NCBI GenBank assembly: GCA_010093485.1
Contig: MU001511.1
Coordinates: forward strand, 865,933-886,730
Direction of reading: 5' to 3'
Length of the DNA stretch: 20,798 nucleotides
DNA from: Karstenula rhodostoma CBS 690.94
Taxonomy: Eukaryota; Ascomycota; Dothideomycetes; Pleosporales; Didymosphaeriaceae
The position numbers were made by a program, and so were the translations under genes. Below, one piece after another: positions 10,801-20,798 of the stretch (positions are counted from its first letter, which is position 1; each line of letters starts with the position of its first letter). The notes beneath the pieces were generated by a model that searched no databases, was not told the origin of the DNA, and saw only the letters and a list, made by a program, of their open reading frames with translations.

Positions 10801-12277
10801 TAGCCTCCTCTTAAAAAACTAGTAAATTAAAATTAAAATAATCTAGAGCCTTTATAGGTACTATATAAAGAAGTATATCTTAGAGATACTATAGACTAAT
10901 AAATTTATATATCTTTTTAAGGACTAATATATTAGTAGTAAAGTTATAAACCTCTTAAAATCTATTACTTTAAAGGGAGAGACTAAGGAAGGCTACTAGA
11001 ATAATAAAAATAAATTTAAACTAAATAGACTAACTAGTTTATTCTAGTAAAGAGAGCTAGAAAGTATAATAATATTCTTTAAATAGGTTTAAATATATAT
11101 AGTTATAGTACTTTTTAATAGTAGGGGGAACTTCTATTATATCTAAATAGGTTATAACCTATTTTTAAGCTAGTTACTAATATTTTTATAGATAAAGGGT
11201 CTTGGGTTATATAGCCTTAGGAGATAAAGTATAAAAGAAAAAGAGGAAAATCTTTTAAAGAGGGTTAGTATAGTAAAGAGTAGAGTTTTAGTAAAATTTA
11301 ATAGGGACTATAGAAATATTATATTTATACTCCTATATTACTTAAATTTATATAAAATAAAAGATTTTTATTATTATATTTTACTATATATAAGCTATAC
11401 TCTTTATAATAGTATATAGGTAGAAGAGCTTAGATTTAAGTTCGGCTTTAAATATAGTAATAAACGCTAGGTATACTTACTATATAATAATACTAGTAAA
11501 GATTTTTAAGAATCTAGTATATACTATTTATAGGTTTATAAATATAAAAAATATACTAGATATAAATTATAGCTATTATTCCTATATATACTATATCTAT
11601 ACTAAAGTATATTATAGCTAGAACTTTAGAGAAGAGGCTATACTATAATTCGGTTATATAATAAAAGTAATAGGCTTAGCTAGAAATAATATAAATTAAG
11701 AGTAATAAAAATTAAAATATAAATTAATTAGAAATATAAGGGTATTATATAGCTTAGATAGGATTCCTATAATACTAGTAGAAGGTATCTTAAATTAGTA
11801 GATTATACTAAGGTAGGTAAATAGGAGTAGGATAAAAGGAAAAAATTATTAGCTTATAATTATTCTAATATAGTTAGAATACTAGAGACTATACTTAGTT
11901 ATACTATTATAGGAATAGCTATAGATCGCGTAACTATTATATAAATAGATAAATATATTATACTTTATAGTAGCTCTAGTAATAATTAAACTATATATAT
12001 TATAATAATAGCTATTACTATATACTAATAGACTAGAATAGAATACCTTAGTTTTAGTAGGGATAATAAAGTCCTTATAATTCTATAGAAGAGGATAGTT
12101 ATTAAATAGATTATTAACTAACTTTTAGATTTCGTATTTTTATTTAGGTATAGTAGTATTATAGTACTCTCTACTAAAATAAAAAAATACCTTACTAAAA
12201 AGGAGAGTATAGTAATATAATATATAGGATATAAAATTATAAGTTTTATTAAAATAAATAAATATTACTTAGGCTAT
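7850..12277 (-). pseudogene. RIP-degraded RecQ-like (telomere-linked type) helicase, copy 1
   Basis: About 1,476 codons in one unbroken phase; stops are only TAA/TAG. RecQ-family superfamily 2 helicases unwind DNA 3' to 5' using ATP; TLH-type members lie in fungal subtelomeres. Visible in order: an N-terminal finger-like part (minus, 12232-11918) ending TMKHNMFIHLHNSHAI after de-RIP; a conserved middle part with FISGQ and LSLxLKN (about 10260-10100); motif I at 9385-9365 (GTRSNKS, where copy 2 has AGT for the AAT codon, pointing to an ancestral GKS-type P-loop); motif II at 9115-9101 (VDKFY, from a DExH box); motif III at 9019-8996 (LLFITLLP, like LLTATLPP); motif IV near 8805-8755 (KVLIYIN); motif V at 8686-8642 (VAISTFIEGLDI); motif VI at 8585-8525 (arginine-finger QxxRxxxxN type). 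A RecQ-like Cys segment (Cys now mostly Tyr) follows at about 8440-8290. Start at 12277 (ATA for ATG) and stop TAA at 7850 are best guesses. Not functional. Confidence 0.85.
11918..12232 (-). other. Finger-like N-terminal region of helicase relic, copy 1
   Basis: On the minus strand, 12232-12128 reads a segment ending SREHYNTTIP, and 12028-11918 reads VHSN(S/G)Y-Y(C)N followed by TMK-H-H spacing. The spacing suggests C2H2-like fingers of the sort found at the N-terminus of fungal OrsD/DUF3505 and TLH proteins. Most presumed Cys and His codons are now Tyr or Ser, as RIP would produce, so the assignment depends on pattern only. Confidence 0.4.
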
Positions 12278-12409
12278 AGTAGATAGGGGAGGTAGCCTTA
12301 ATTTTAGCCCTAATCTAGATTAAAATTAGTAGACTACTAAGGTAGAGGGAATATATAATACTATTTAATTTTAGCTATAGTCTAGACTAAAATTAGATAG
12401 CTATTAAGC

Positions 12410-14020
12410 TAAACTAGAAAAATATTATATATTAGTATATAATAAGGATAATATAGCTATTAGTATTAAATAATAAATATACTAGTAATAATAATATATA
12501 TACTATTAGATATTCGCGAAGAAAAGGAACTAATTAAGAGTAATTTACTAGATATATTATAGTATATATATAAAGCTATATATTCTAGGGACCCTATATA
12601 TAGGGAAGTATATAATAAGGATAGCTCTACTAGTAATATTTTTATAGTACCTATACTAGAGGATATAGTATAATAGGTATATTAATATATTTTAAAAAAA
12701 AATATTATCTAGTTTATTATACGAGAGTATAAGAGTTAGATAGTAGAGAATAGAAAAACTAATATTAGAAAAGTATATAAAAGCGCTAGTAGGGTTAGTA
12801 CTAAGAAGAGGTATACTAAAAAATAAAATAATAAAAAGAAGGACTAAAATATAAAAAAGAGAAGGAAGGAGTAACTAAGGGAAACTAGTATAAGAGAGAT
12901 AAATAAAAAATTAAAGTAGAAGTTAAAAAAAATAATAGTATAAGAGGTAGTAAGTATATAAGACTTATCTACTATAATAGCTAAAAATATTATAATAAGT
13001 AAAGAGGAGTAAAGGTATAAAAAGTTTATCTAGGGTTTATTAGAAGTAGGTATAGATATAATAGGTAGTATAATTAGTAGGACTATAGTAGTTAAAATAA
13101 TAGACTATTTATAAAATTAGAAAATAGTATTATAGATATAGAGAGTATAGTATAAAAAGGGAAAAAGGTTCTTTATTAATATAGAAAATAGAGTAAGTAA
13201 ATTTATAGTAGAGAAAAATATATTATCTAGAGGAAATAAAGAAAGTAATATAAATTAAAAATAAAACTAGCTAGTATTATTATAGTATTTAAGAGGTATA
13301 TATATAGAGTCTAGCCTTATAGGGGGAAATATAATAAGGTTTATATTATTATATATAATAGTAAAGTAGGGCTAGACTATTAGAATTATTAGGGAGATAA
13401 GATAGTAATAAATATAAGTAGTAATTTAGATAGAATTTAAAGTAGTAGAAATAATAGTATAGAAGTAAAAAGTATTATCTAGTAAGTAAAAAAGAGGCTA
13501 TATAACTATAGTAAAGAAATACTTATTTAGAGTTTTATATTATATATTAGAAGGGGAAGAAGCTATAGAGTATATAGACCTATTTATATAAAAAGAGTTT
13601 AGAAAATAATTAAAAGTAGAAAAGAGGTAGTATATACTAAGGGTAAAGTTTAGAATTAAAATATTTATAATTTTATCTTAGAATACTATTTTAAATATAT
13701 ATATTAAAAGAGGTATAACTATAATATAGTTTAGTTTCTAAATAGATATAATTATAAAGTATAATAAAGAGGTATTTAAGGATTTTATAGTAATTAAGGA
13801 TATATATATTACCTATATAATAGATAGATTACCTCCTAAAAAATTATTACTAAAGGAATTATTAGATAGTAACTTAGTAAGATATAACTTAGTAAAAGGT
13901 CTATAGCTAGTATATTATATTATTAAAGAGGAAAGTTTTAGTAATATTAGTATATAGAAGGATATACCTTATAATAGGGATTAATAAAAAAGTTTAGATA
14001 TATATAAAGAATTATACTAA
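12410..14020 (+). pseudogene. Divergent Lys/Arg/Glu-rich ORF relic, copy 1
   Basis: Plus-strand relic facing away from the helicase, with a short gap of about 130 bp that would hold both promoters. The same codon phase is followed from about 12410 to a TAA at 14018-14020, with a noisy part (13262-13480) where another phase is equally open. The strand is strongly purine-rich, typical of a coding strand. The protein is highly charged: a basic helical segment near 12790-12920 (KSASRVSTKKRYTKK), a repeat-like Lys/Glu region, and a cleaner C-terminal part near 13800-13990 (DRLPPKKLLLKELLDSNLV). No catalytic motif recognised. In 13300-13390 an alternative phase contains possible Cys pairs (now Tyr), which could be a zinc-binding module, but this is weak. 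A G6 palindrome follows the stop directly. It is kept with the helicase in both copies. Confidence 0.5.
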
Positions 14021-14055
14021 GGGGGGCTATAGAAAAGTTAAACTTTTCTAACTAC
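14020..14055. repeat. G-rich palindrome at end of unit, copy 1
   Basis: A GGGGGG run (14021-14026), then tatagaaaagttaaactttt. The core agaaaagttaaacttttct (14031-14049) is a palindrome with one central odd base. It lies just after the stop of the plus ORF and could be its terminator hairpin or an element end. Confidence 0.5.
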
Positions 14056-14080
14056 CTCTATTATAGTTTCTAGATACTAG

Positions 14081-14436
14081 GTATTAGTTAATAGAATAAT
14101 TAGTATTAGTTAATAGGATATTAAGTATTAGTTAATAGGATAATTAGTATTAATTAATAGGATATTAAATATTAGTTAATAGAATAATTAGTATTAGTTA
14201 ATAGGATATTAAGTATTAGTTAATAGGATATTAAATATTAGTTAATAGAATAATTAGTATTAGTTAATAGGATATCGAGTATTAGTTAATAGGATATTAA
14301 GTATTAGTTAATAGAATAATTAGTATTAGTTAATAGAATATCGAGTATTAGTTAATAGAATAATTAGTATTAGTTAATAGGTAAAATAATTAGTATTAGT
14401 TAATAGGATACTAGGTATTAGTTAATAGAATATTAG
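14081..14436. repeat. 22-bp minisatellite, 16 units
   Basis: Consensus gtattagttaataggatatta plus one base. Units 1-13, 15 and 16 are 22 bp and unit 14 is 26 bp. Two main end types alternate irregularly (aataatta and gatattaa). Units 9 and 12 keep atatcga, so CpG-containing units are probably ancestral to the gatattaa type. The array begins exactly where the homology between the two large copies stops and shares its first bases (gtatta) with the left border of copy 2. Copy 2 ends at the window edge at the matching point. Confidence 0.95.
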
Positions 14437-14465
14437 GTATTACTACTTTATATATATACTATTTT

Positions 14466-14494
14466 TTATAGGATATATAGTATATATCCTATAA
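14466..14494. repeat. Perfect-arm AT palindrome in spacer
   Basis: Two exact 14-bp arms around one central G at 14480 (core ataggatatatagtatatat). It lies in the 73-bp spacer (14437-14509) between the minisatellite and copy 2, downstream of the copy 2 helicase. Could form a hairpin; function unknown. Confidence 0.6.
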
Positions 14495-14568
14495 CCTAAT
14501 ATACTTAGGTATTAAATAAAACTAATAGTTATTCTTTATTTATTTATTATCTATAGTATACTAATAGA

Positions 14569-17500
14569 TTATAATAGTATCTCTAATATATTTAACTTAG
14601 CTATTATTAGTACTAGTATACTAATCCCGTCTATATTTAAATAGGTCTTTTTTAATAAAATAGGTAATATAGTATAGTCTCTAATAGGCTATATAAGTAG
14701 ATAATTTATTATAAAATAACTTAGTATATAGTTTACTAGTATTATTAGTATTTTATATAAAAAAGTTAAGTTCTTTTCTTTATTTAGTAGAGGTAAAAGG
14801 TATATATAATAGGGAGCTTATTATTTATAAATTAGGGTAGTATACTAGGGCTATATAGGTATAAATTTACTTTAAAAAAAAGGTTATTTTATAGGTATTA
14901 TTATATCTCTATAAGTATAGTTATAGGGTATTAGAGTATATAAGGGTAATAGACTCTAGTATATTAGTATTAATATTAGTATTATTAATAGTTATTTCTT
15001 TAGTTAGAGAGTTTATAGTACCTAAATAGAATTAGTTTATATAGAAGGATAGAATCTTAGTATATAAATATTATAAGATTATTTAGAAAAAATATATATT
15101 ATTTTTAAAATATTACTATCTAGAAAATTATTAATAATAATATAATAATAGACTTTATTTAGAGACTAAAATTATATATAAATAAGAATAGGTATTTTTA
15201 TTATATTACTAGCCTTATTAAAATATATATTAGAGATAGTATCTACTAATACTAGTCTAGTAAAACTAGATTTACTATTTTAACTAATTTATTTACCTAT
15301 TTAGATAAGGCTATAAAAGTTTACTAGTAATATAAAATATAATATTATATATATATCTAATATATTTAGGCCTTTTATAAGAGTACTTATAGCTACTATA
15401 GTACCTATTTTTAAGGTCTAGAATTATATTAAACTTATAAATTATTTTTTTTTCTTTATTTTTCTATAGTATTTAGAATAGTTAAGTTATAAAGCTAGTA
15501 TATCTATAGTTATAATAAAATTAATATAAATAAAATTTTTTTTATATAATTAAAAAACCTCTTTAATATATTTTATTATAGCTATTATAGGATCTATATT
15601 TATTATATATAAGATATAAACCTTATATTAGATTTTAGACTAAATAGTAAACTCTCTAAAAATTATAATATTAGTAGAAAGTTTAAGAAGTTAAAAGGCT
15701 TAGCTCTATTTAGTAGGTAGTAGGGTTATAAAAAGAAGTATAAAAGGGATATAATACTTAATAAGTATATAAAAATTATAAAAATAAAAGTAATAGACTA
15801 TATTTAAAAGAATAATATAGTAAACTTATTTACTATAATTCTCTCTAATACTCCTAATACTTTCTACCTAGTAATATAGGTCTAGAAGGAATTATTTAAA
15901 ATACTTTTAGGGGTTATTAGAATAATAGATACTTATTTATTATATACTCTTTACTACTATATAGTAGCTCTAATCTATAATTTAAAATAATAATAAAAAA
16001 GGTTAGAGTAAAATACTATTAGTAGAATAATAATAATAGTCTAACTATAGTCTAGAAAGTAAATAGAAAGAAGGAAAAAGAGACTTTTACTAAACTTAGT
16101 ATCTATAATATAGATAACTATACTCTCTTCTATTAAAATTATATAGAGAGTTTACTTTTATTATCCTCTAAACTAGACTAATTTTTTAAAATTCTTTTAT
16201 AATAGTTATACTATATTAATATCTAGATAATTAGAATAGATAGCTTTTTTAGCTTTCTAAAAGGCCTCTTTCTCTTAGATTAGGAAGAACTCTAAGGCCT
16301 TATACTACTTAGTAGATATCTTAAAATATACCTCTAAATTATTAAATTTATAAATAAAAATTCTTAAAATATCTAGAGTATAAATTATATAGACTATTTC
16401 TAGTAAATAGTTAACTTATATTTTATAAACTTTTACCTCTATTTTATCTATTATTTTATTAATCTTCTTCTTTAATAGTTTCTATAATAGGTAATTAGTA
16501 GTAAAAAGCTTTCTATTAAAAGTAATAAAAAGATAGTATATTATACTAATATTAATCTCTTTTTTTATTTAATAAAGTATTACCTACCTTATAATATAAC
16601 TAAAAGCCTAAAAGATAGTTTATTATTTACTAAATAGATCTAGCTAAAATAGGTAGCTCTAGGCTTAATTATAGTAATAGTTATATATCTCCTTATTAAT
16701 TTATCCCTATATAGTAAGATAAAAAGGATAAATAAGCTAGATATACTAAACTAAAAGGCTACCTACTTTATAAAAAAAAAAATAGTAAATAGTTTTTATA
16801 GACTTATTTCTATTATAGCCCTTATAGTATTAAGGAATAATAGTAATAAGGCTATTATAAAGAAATATATTCTAGATACTAATTATATAATTATTTTTAA
16901 ATTATAAACTTAATATCTTAGTACTATAGCTAGACTAGCTACTTATAAAGTATATAAAATTTAAAAGTATACTAAAGAATTTTTAAATAAAGTTATAATA
17001 CTACTATACCTAAATATAGTTTTTAATACTAGTAAGTAAATAACCTTTAGAGCCCTTTATATTAAATAACTATAAAAACTATTAAATAATAAAATTAATA
17101 TTATACTTAAATTATAAATTATCTATATTAAAGATATTAAAGCTAGGGGTTATATTTTTTAGATTTTCTCTTAGTATATTCTATAGGATAGAGGGTAGCC
17201 CTATTTATATCTATATAAATACTAGCTAGTAAAGAAGGATAAATACCTTTTTAAATAGATTACTTACTATAAAAGAGAATAAAGTAAGGTCTATTCTAAT
17301 TTTATAAATAATTATATTATTTCTATTTTAGTAGATAAAGGTATCTAAGTTCTTCCTATACTAAAAGGTATTAAGAAAGTATACTATATTAATAAACTAA
17401 TTTATAAAGGTAGAGTACTTTATAGTAAAATAATTATATATCTATATTTTAAATATATTATATAGCTCTCTATTTTAATTCTCTACCTTATAGTTATTTA

Positions 17501-18995
17501 GCTTAGTAATAAGAAAGCTAGCCTTCTTTTAAAAAACTAATAAATTAGAATTAAAATAATCTAGAACCTTTATAGGTACTATATAGAGAAGTATATTTTA
17601 AAGATATTATAAATTAGTAAATCTATATATCTTTTTAAGGGCTAATATATTAGTAGTAAAGTTATAAATCTCTTAAAATTTATTATTTTAGAGGGAGAGA
17701 CTAAAAAAGGCCACTAGGGTAATAAAAATAAATTTAAACTAAGTAAACTAGTTAGTTTATTCTAATAAGAAGAGTTAGAAAATATAATAATATCCTTTAA
17801 ATAGGTTTAAATATATATAGTTATAGTATTTTTTAATAATAGGGGGAACTTCTATTATATCTAGATAGGTTATAACCTACTTCTAAGCTAATTATTAATA
17901 TTTTTATAAATAAAGAGTCTTAGGTTATATAGTCCTAGAAGATAAAGTATAAAAAAAAAAGAGAAAGATTTTCTAAAAAGGATTAGTATAGTAAAGAGTA
18001 GAGTTTTAATAAGATTTAATAGAAACTATAGAAATATTATATTTATACTTCTATATTACTTAGATTTATATAAAATAAAAGATTTTTATTACTATATTTT
18101 ACTATATATAAGCTATACTCTTTATAGTAATATATAAGTAGAAGAGTTTAGATTTAAGTTTAGCTTTAGATATAGTAATAAACGCTAGGTATACTTACTA
18201 TATAGTAATATTAGTAAAGACTTTTAAGAATCTAGTATATACTATCTATAGGTTTATAGATATAAAAGGTATACTAGGTATAAATTATAACTATTATTTC
18301 TATATATACTATATCTATACTAAAGTATATTATAACTAAAACTTTAGAAAAGAGGCTATACTATAATTTAGTTATATAATAAAAGTAATAGGCTTAGCTA
18401 GAAATAATATAAATTAAGAGTAATAAAAATTAAAATATAAATTAATTAGAGATATAGGGATACTATATAGCTTAGATAGAATTCCTATAATACTAATAAA
18501 AGGTATTTTAAATTAGTAGGTTATACTAAAGTAGGTAAATAGGGATAGAATAGAAGGAAAGAATTATTAATTTATAACTATTCTAATATAATTAAAGTAC
18601 TAGAAATAATACTTAGTTATATTATTATAGAAATAGCTATAGATTATATAACTATTATATAGATAGATAAATATATTATACTTTATAGTAGCTTTAGTAA
18701 TAATTAAACTATATATATTATAGTAATAATTATTACTATATACTAGTAAACTAGAATAGAATACCTTAGTTTTAATAGAAATAATAAAGTCCTTATAGTT
18801 CTATAGAAAAGAATAGTTATTAGATAAATTATTAACTAATTTTTAGATTTCACGTTTTTATTCGAGTATAGTAGTATTATAGTATTCTCTACTAAAGTAA
18901 AAAAATACCTTATTAGAAAGGAGAATATAGTAATATAATATATAAAATATAAAATTATAAACTTTATTAAAATAGATAAATATTACTTAGGCTAT
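14569..18995 (-). pseudogene. RIP-degraded RecQ-like (telomere-linked type) helicase, copy 2
   Basis: Counterpart of the copy 1 helicase with the same motif order: motif I at 16103-16083 (reads DTKFSKS, where AGT is a likely one-step mutant of a Gly codon), motif V at 15405-15361 (VAISTLIKGLNI, more degraded than copy 1). It carries more TAA/TAG codons and more substitutions in key residues. A one-base deletion relative to copy 1 at about 15820-15833 falls inside the motif II box and shifts the frame. The start at 18995 and stop at 14569 are projected from copy 1. Not functional. Confidence 0.82.
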
Positions 18996-19127
18996 AGTAG
19001 ATAGAGGAGGTAGCCTTAATTTTAGCCCTAATCTAGATTAAAATTAGTAGGCTACTAAGGTAGAGGAAATATATAGTACTATTTAATTTTAGCTATAGTC
19101 TAGACTAAAATTAAATAGCTACTAAGC

Positions 19128-20738
19128 TAGACTAGAAAAATATTATATATTAGTATATAATAAGGATAATATAGCTACTAGTATTAGATAATAAATATAT
19201 TAGTAATAATAGTATATATACTATTAAATATTTATAAAGAAAAGAAACTAATTAAAAGTAATTTACTAAATATACTATAGTATATATATAAAGCTATATA
19301 TTCTAGGGGTCCTATATATAGGGAAATATATAATAAAAATAGCTCTACTAGTAATATCTTTATAATATCTATACTAGAGAATATAGTATAATAGGTATAT
19401 TAATATATTTTAAAAAAAAATATTACCTAGTTTATTATATAAGAGTATAAGAGTTAGATAGTAAAAAATAAAAAAGCTAATATTAGAGAAGTATATAAAA
19501 ATACTAGTAGAGTTAGTACTAAAAAGAGGTATACTAAGAGATAGAATAATAAAAAAAAGAACTAAAATATAAAAAAGAGAAAAAAGAAATAATTAAAAAA
19601 AGCTAGTATAAAAAAGGTAAATAAGAGACTAAAGTAAAAGTTAGAAAAGATAATAATATAAAAGGTAGTAAATATATAAAACTTATTTACTATAATAGCT
19701 AAAAATATTATAATAAGTAAAAAGGAGTAAAAATATAAAAAGTTTATTTAGAATTTACTAGGAGTAGGTATAGATATAATAGGTAGTATAATTAGTAAAA
19801 CTATAGTAGTTAAAGTAGTAAACTATTTATAAAATTAGAAAATAGTACTATAGGTATAGAGAATATAATATAAAAAGGGAAAGAGATTCTTTACTAATAT
19901 AAAAAATAGAATAAATAAACTTATAGTAGAAAAAGGTATATTATCTAGAGAAAATAGAGAAAGTAATATAAATTAAAGATAAAACTAGCTAATATTATTA
20001 TAGTATTTAAAAGGTATATATATAGAGTCTAGCCTTATAAAGGGGAATATAGTAAGGTTTATATTACTATATATAATAGTAAAGTAGGGCTAGACTATTA
20101 GAATTATTAGAGAGATAAGATAGTAATAAATATAGATAGTAATTTAAATAGAATTTAAAGTAGTAGAAATAATAGTATAGAAGTAAAAAGTATTATTTAG
20201 TAAATAAAAAAAAGGCTATATAACTATAATAAAGGAATATTTATTTAGAATTTTATATTATATAGTAGAAGGAGAAGAAGTTATAAAATATATAGATTTA
20301 TCTATATAAAAAGAGTTTAGAAAATAGCTAGAGATAGAAAAGAGGTAGTATATACTAAGGATAAAATTTAAAATTAAAATATTTATAATCTTACTTTAGA
20401 ATACTATTTTAAATATATATATTAAAAGAGGTATAACTATAGTATAGTTTAGCTTCTAAATAGATATAATTATAAAATATAATAAAAAGATATTTAAGAG
20501 TTTTATAATAATTAAGGATATATATATCGCCTATATAATAGATAAACTACCTCCTAAAAAATTATTACTAAAGAAACTATTAAATAGTAATTTAGTAAGA
20601 TATAACTTAGTAAAAGGTCTATAGCTAGTATATTATATTATTAAAGAGAAAAGTTTTAGTAATATTAGTATATAGGAGAATATACCTTATAATAGGGGTT
20701 AATAGGAAAATTTAGATATATATAAAGGATTATACTAA
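19128..20738 (+). pseudogene. Divergent Lys/Arg/Glu-rich ORF relic, copy 2
   Basis: Counterpart of the plus-strand relic in copy 1 (offset 6718), ending at TAA 20736-20738 before a GGGGG palindrome. The frame is conserved without indels but with more stops. The C-terminal segment DKLPPKKLLLKKLLNSNLV (about 20540-20600) is nearly the same as in copy 1, with Arg/Lys and Asp/Asn exchanges explained by G to A changes. A CpG at 20528-20529 is retained here and lost in copy 1. No family recognised. Confidence 0.48.
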
Positions 20739-20776
20739 AGGGGGCTATAGAAAAGTTAAACTTTTATAACTACCCC
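20738..20776. repeat. G-rich palindrome at end of unit, copy 2
   Basis: Matches the copy 1 motif: a GGGGG run, tatagaaaagttaaactttt and a C run (accccta) on the far side, so the G-run/C-run inverted repeat is clearer here than in copy 1. Confidence 0.5.
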
Positions 20777-20798
20777 TATTATAGTTTCTAAATACTAG

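Larger units (their letters stand above)
7791..14080. repeat. Duplicated unit, copy 1 (helicase plus divergent gene)
   Basis: This segment matches 14510-20798 at an offset of 6719 bp on the left and 6718 bp on the right. The only indel I noticed is one base at about 9104-9109. All other differences checked by eye are C/T or G/A transitions. The left border is between 7785 and 7791 (homology begins at tattaaataaaact). The right border is at the last G of gatactag, after which a minisatellite begins. Copy 1 keeps more CpG relics than copy 2. Confidence 0.95.
14510..20798. repeat. Duplicated unit, copy 2 (runs to window end)
   Basis: Same orientation and order as copy 1. It ends at the window edge at exactly the base where copy 1 passes into the minisatellite, so a further array may follow outside. 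It has lost most CpGs kept by copy 1, but keeps two that copy 1 has lost (18853-18854 and 20528-20529), so neither copy is simply derived from the other. Confidence 0.95.

Noticed and set aside
10430..12300. Plus-strand frame continuing toward the partner gene
   Set aside because: I first read it as one 2,000-codon plus ORF, but the minus strand shows the helicase middle and N-terminal parts. Stop counts do not favour plus here.
13300..13390. Zinc-binding Cys motif in the partner gene
   Set aside because: It requires a change of codon phase and turning several Tyr codons back to Cys. Mentioned in the gene entry but too weak to list as a feature.
14081..14436. CRISPR-like array
   Set aside because: The units are contiguous 22-bp repeats with no unique spacers and no cas genes, in what is clearly fungal RIP-mutated DNA.
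1..20798. Fungal mitochondrial or apicomplexan AT-rich DNA
   Set aside because: Low GC alone does not explain the specific loss of CpA/TpG, the transition-only divergence of the copies, or a nuclear RecQ-type helicase. No tRNA or rRNA is seen.
7791..20798. The two units as long terminal repeats of one giant element
   Set aside because: Each unit is itself coding-length with two gene relics, and the part between them is only 430 bp of minisatellite and spacer.

Overview
The window looks like a heavily RIP-mutated (repeat-induced point mutation) AT-rich block from a filamentous ascomycete, probably subtelomeric. CpA and TpG are almost absent: I count about 14 in 20.8 kb. CpG survives only as scattered relics, TpA is everywhere, and every long ancestral reading frame is interrupted only by TAA and TAG, the stops expected from CAA, CAG and TGG. 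All coding calls below are therefore decayed relics. I placed them by following one codon phase, allowing RIP stops and matching family motifs, so gene ends are approximate.

Left part, 1-7790: TA-rich low-complexity DNA with a short telomere-like string and a poly(A)/purine tract (1-1600). Then come four ORF relics that I cannot assign to a family: a minus ORF (1602-2582), an ORF of uncertain strand (about 2643-3729), a very long minus ORF of about 920 codons (3787-6555), and a fragment (about 7180-7790) that is cut off where the next block begins. A 70-bp triple repeat lies just upstream of the long ORF. A G-rich palindromic motif recurs at most gene borders.

Right part, 7791-20798: a direct tandem duplication with a period of about 6.72 kb. 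Each unit (7791-14080 and 14510-20798) carries a minus-strand RecQ-like helicase relic of about 1,476 codons and a divergent plus-strand relic of about 530 codons encoding a Lys/Arg/Glu-rich protein. The helicase shows recognisable traces of RecQ motifs I, Ia, II, III, IV, V and VI, a Cys-type C-terminal segment (Cys now mostly Tyr) and an N-terminal finger-like segment. It resembles the telomere-linked helicases (TLH) of fungi. The units are joined by 16 copies of a 22-bp minisatellite (14081-14436) and a 73-bp AT spacer with a perfect-arm palindrome.

How it fits together: a subtelomeric helicase plus partner gene was duplicated in tandem, and both copies were then mutated by RIP. The two copies differ almost only by transitions. 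At several sites each has lost a different CpG of a common ancestor, so mutation continued after the duplication. No tRNA, rRNA, CRISPR array or intact protein gene was seen.
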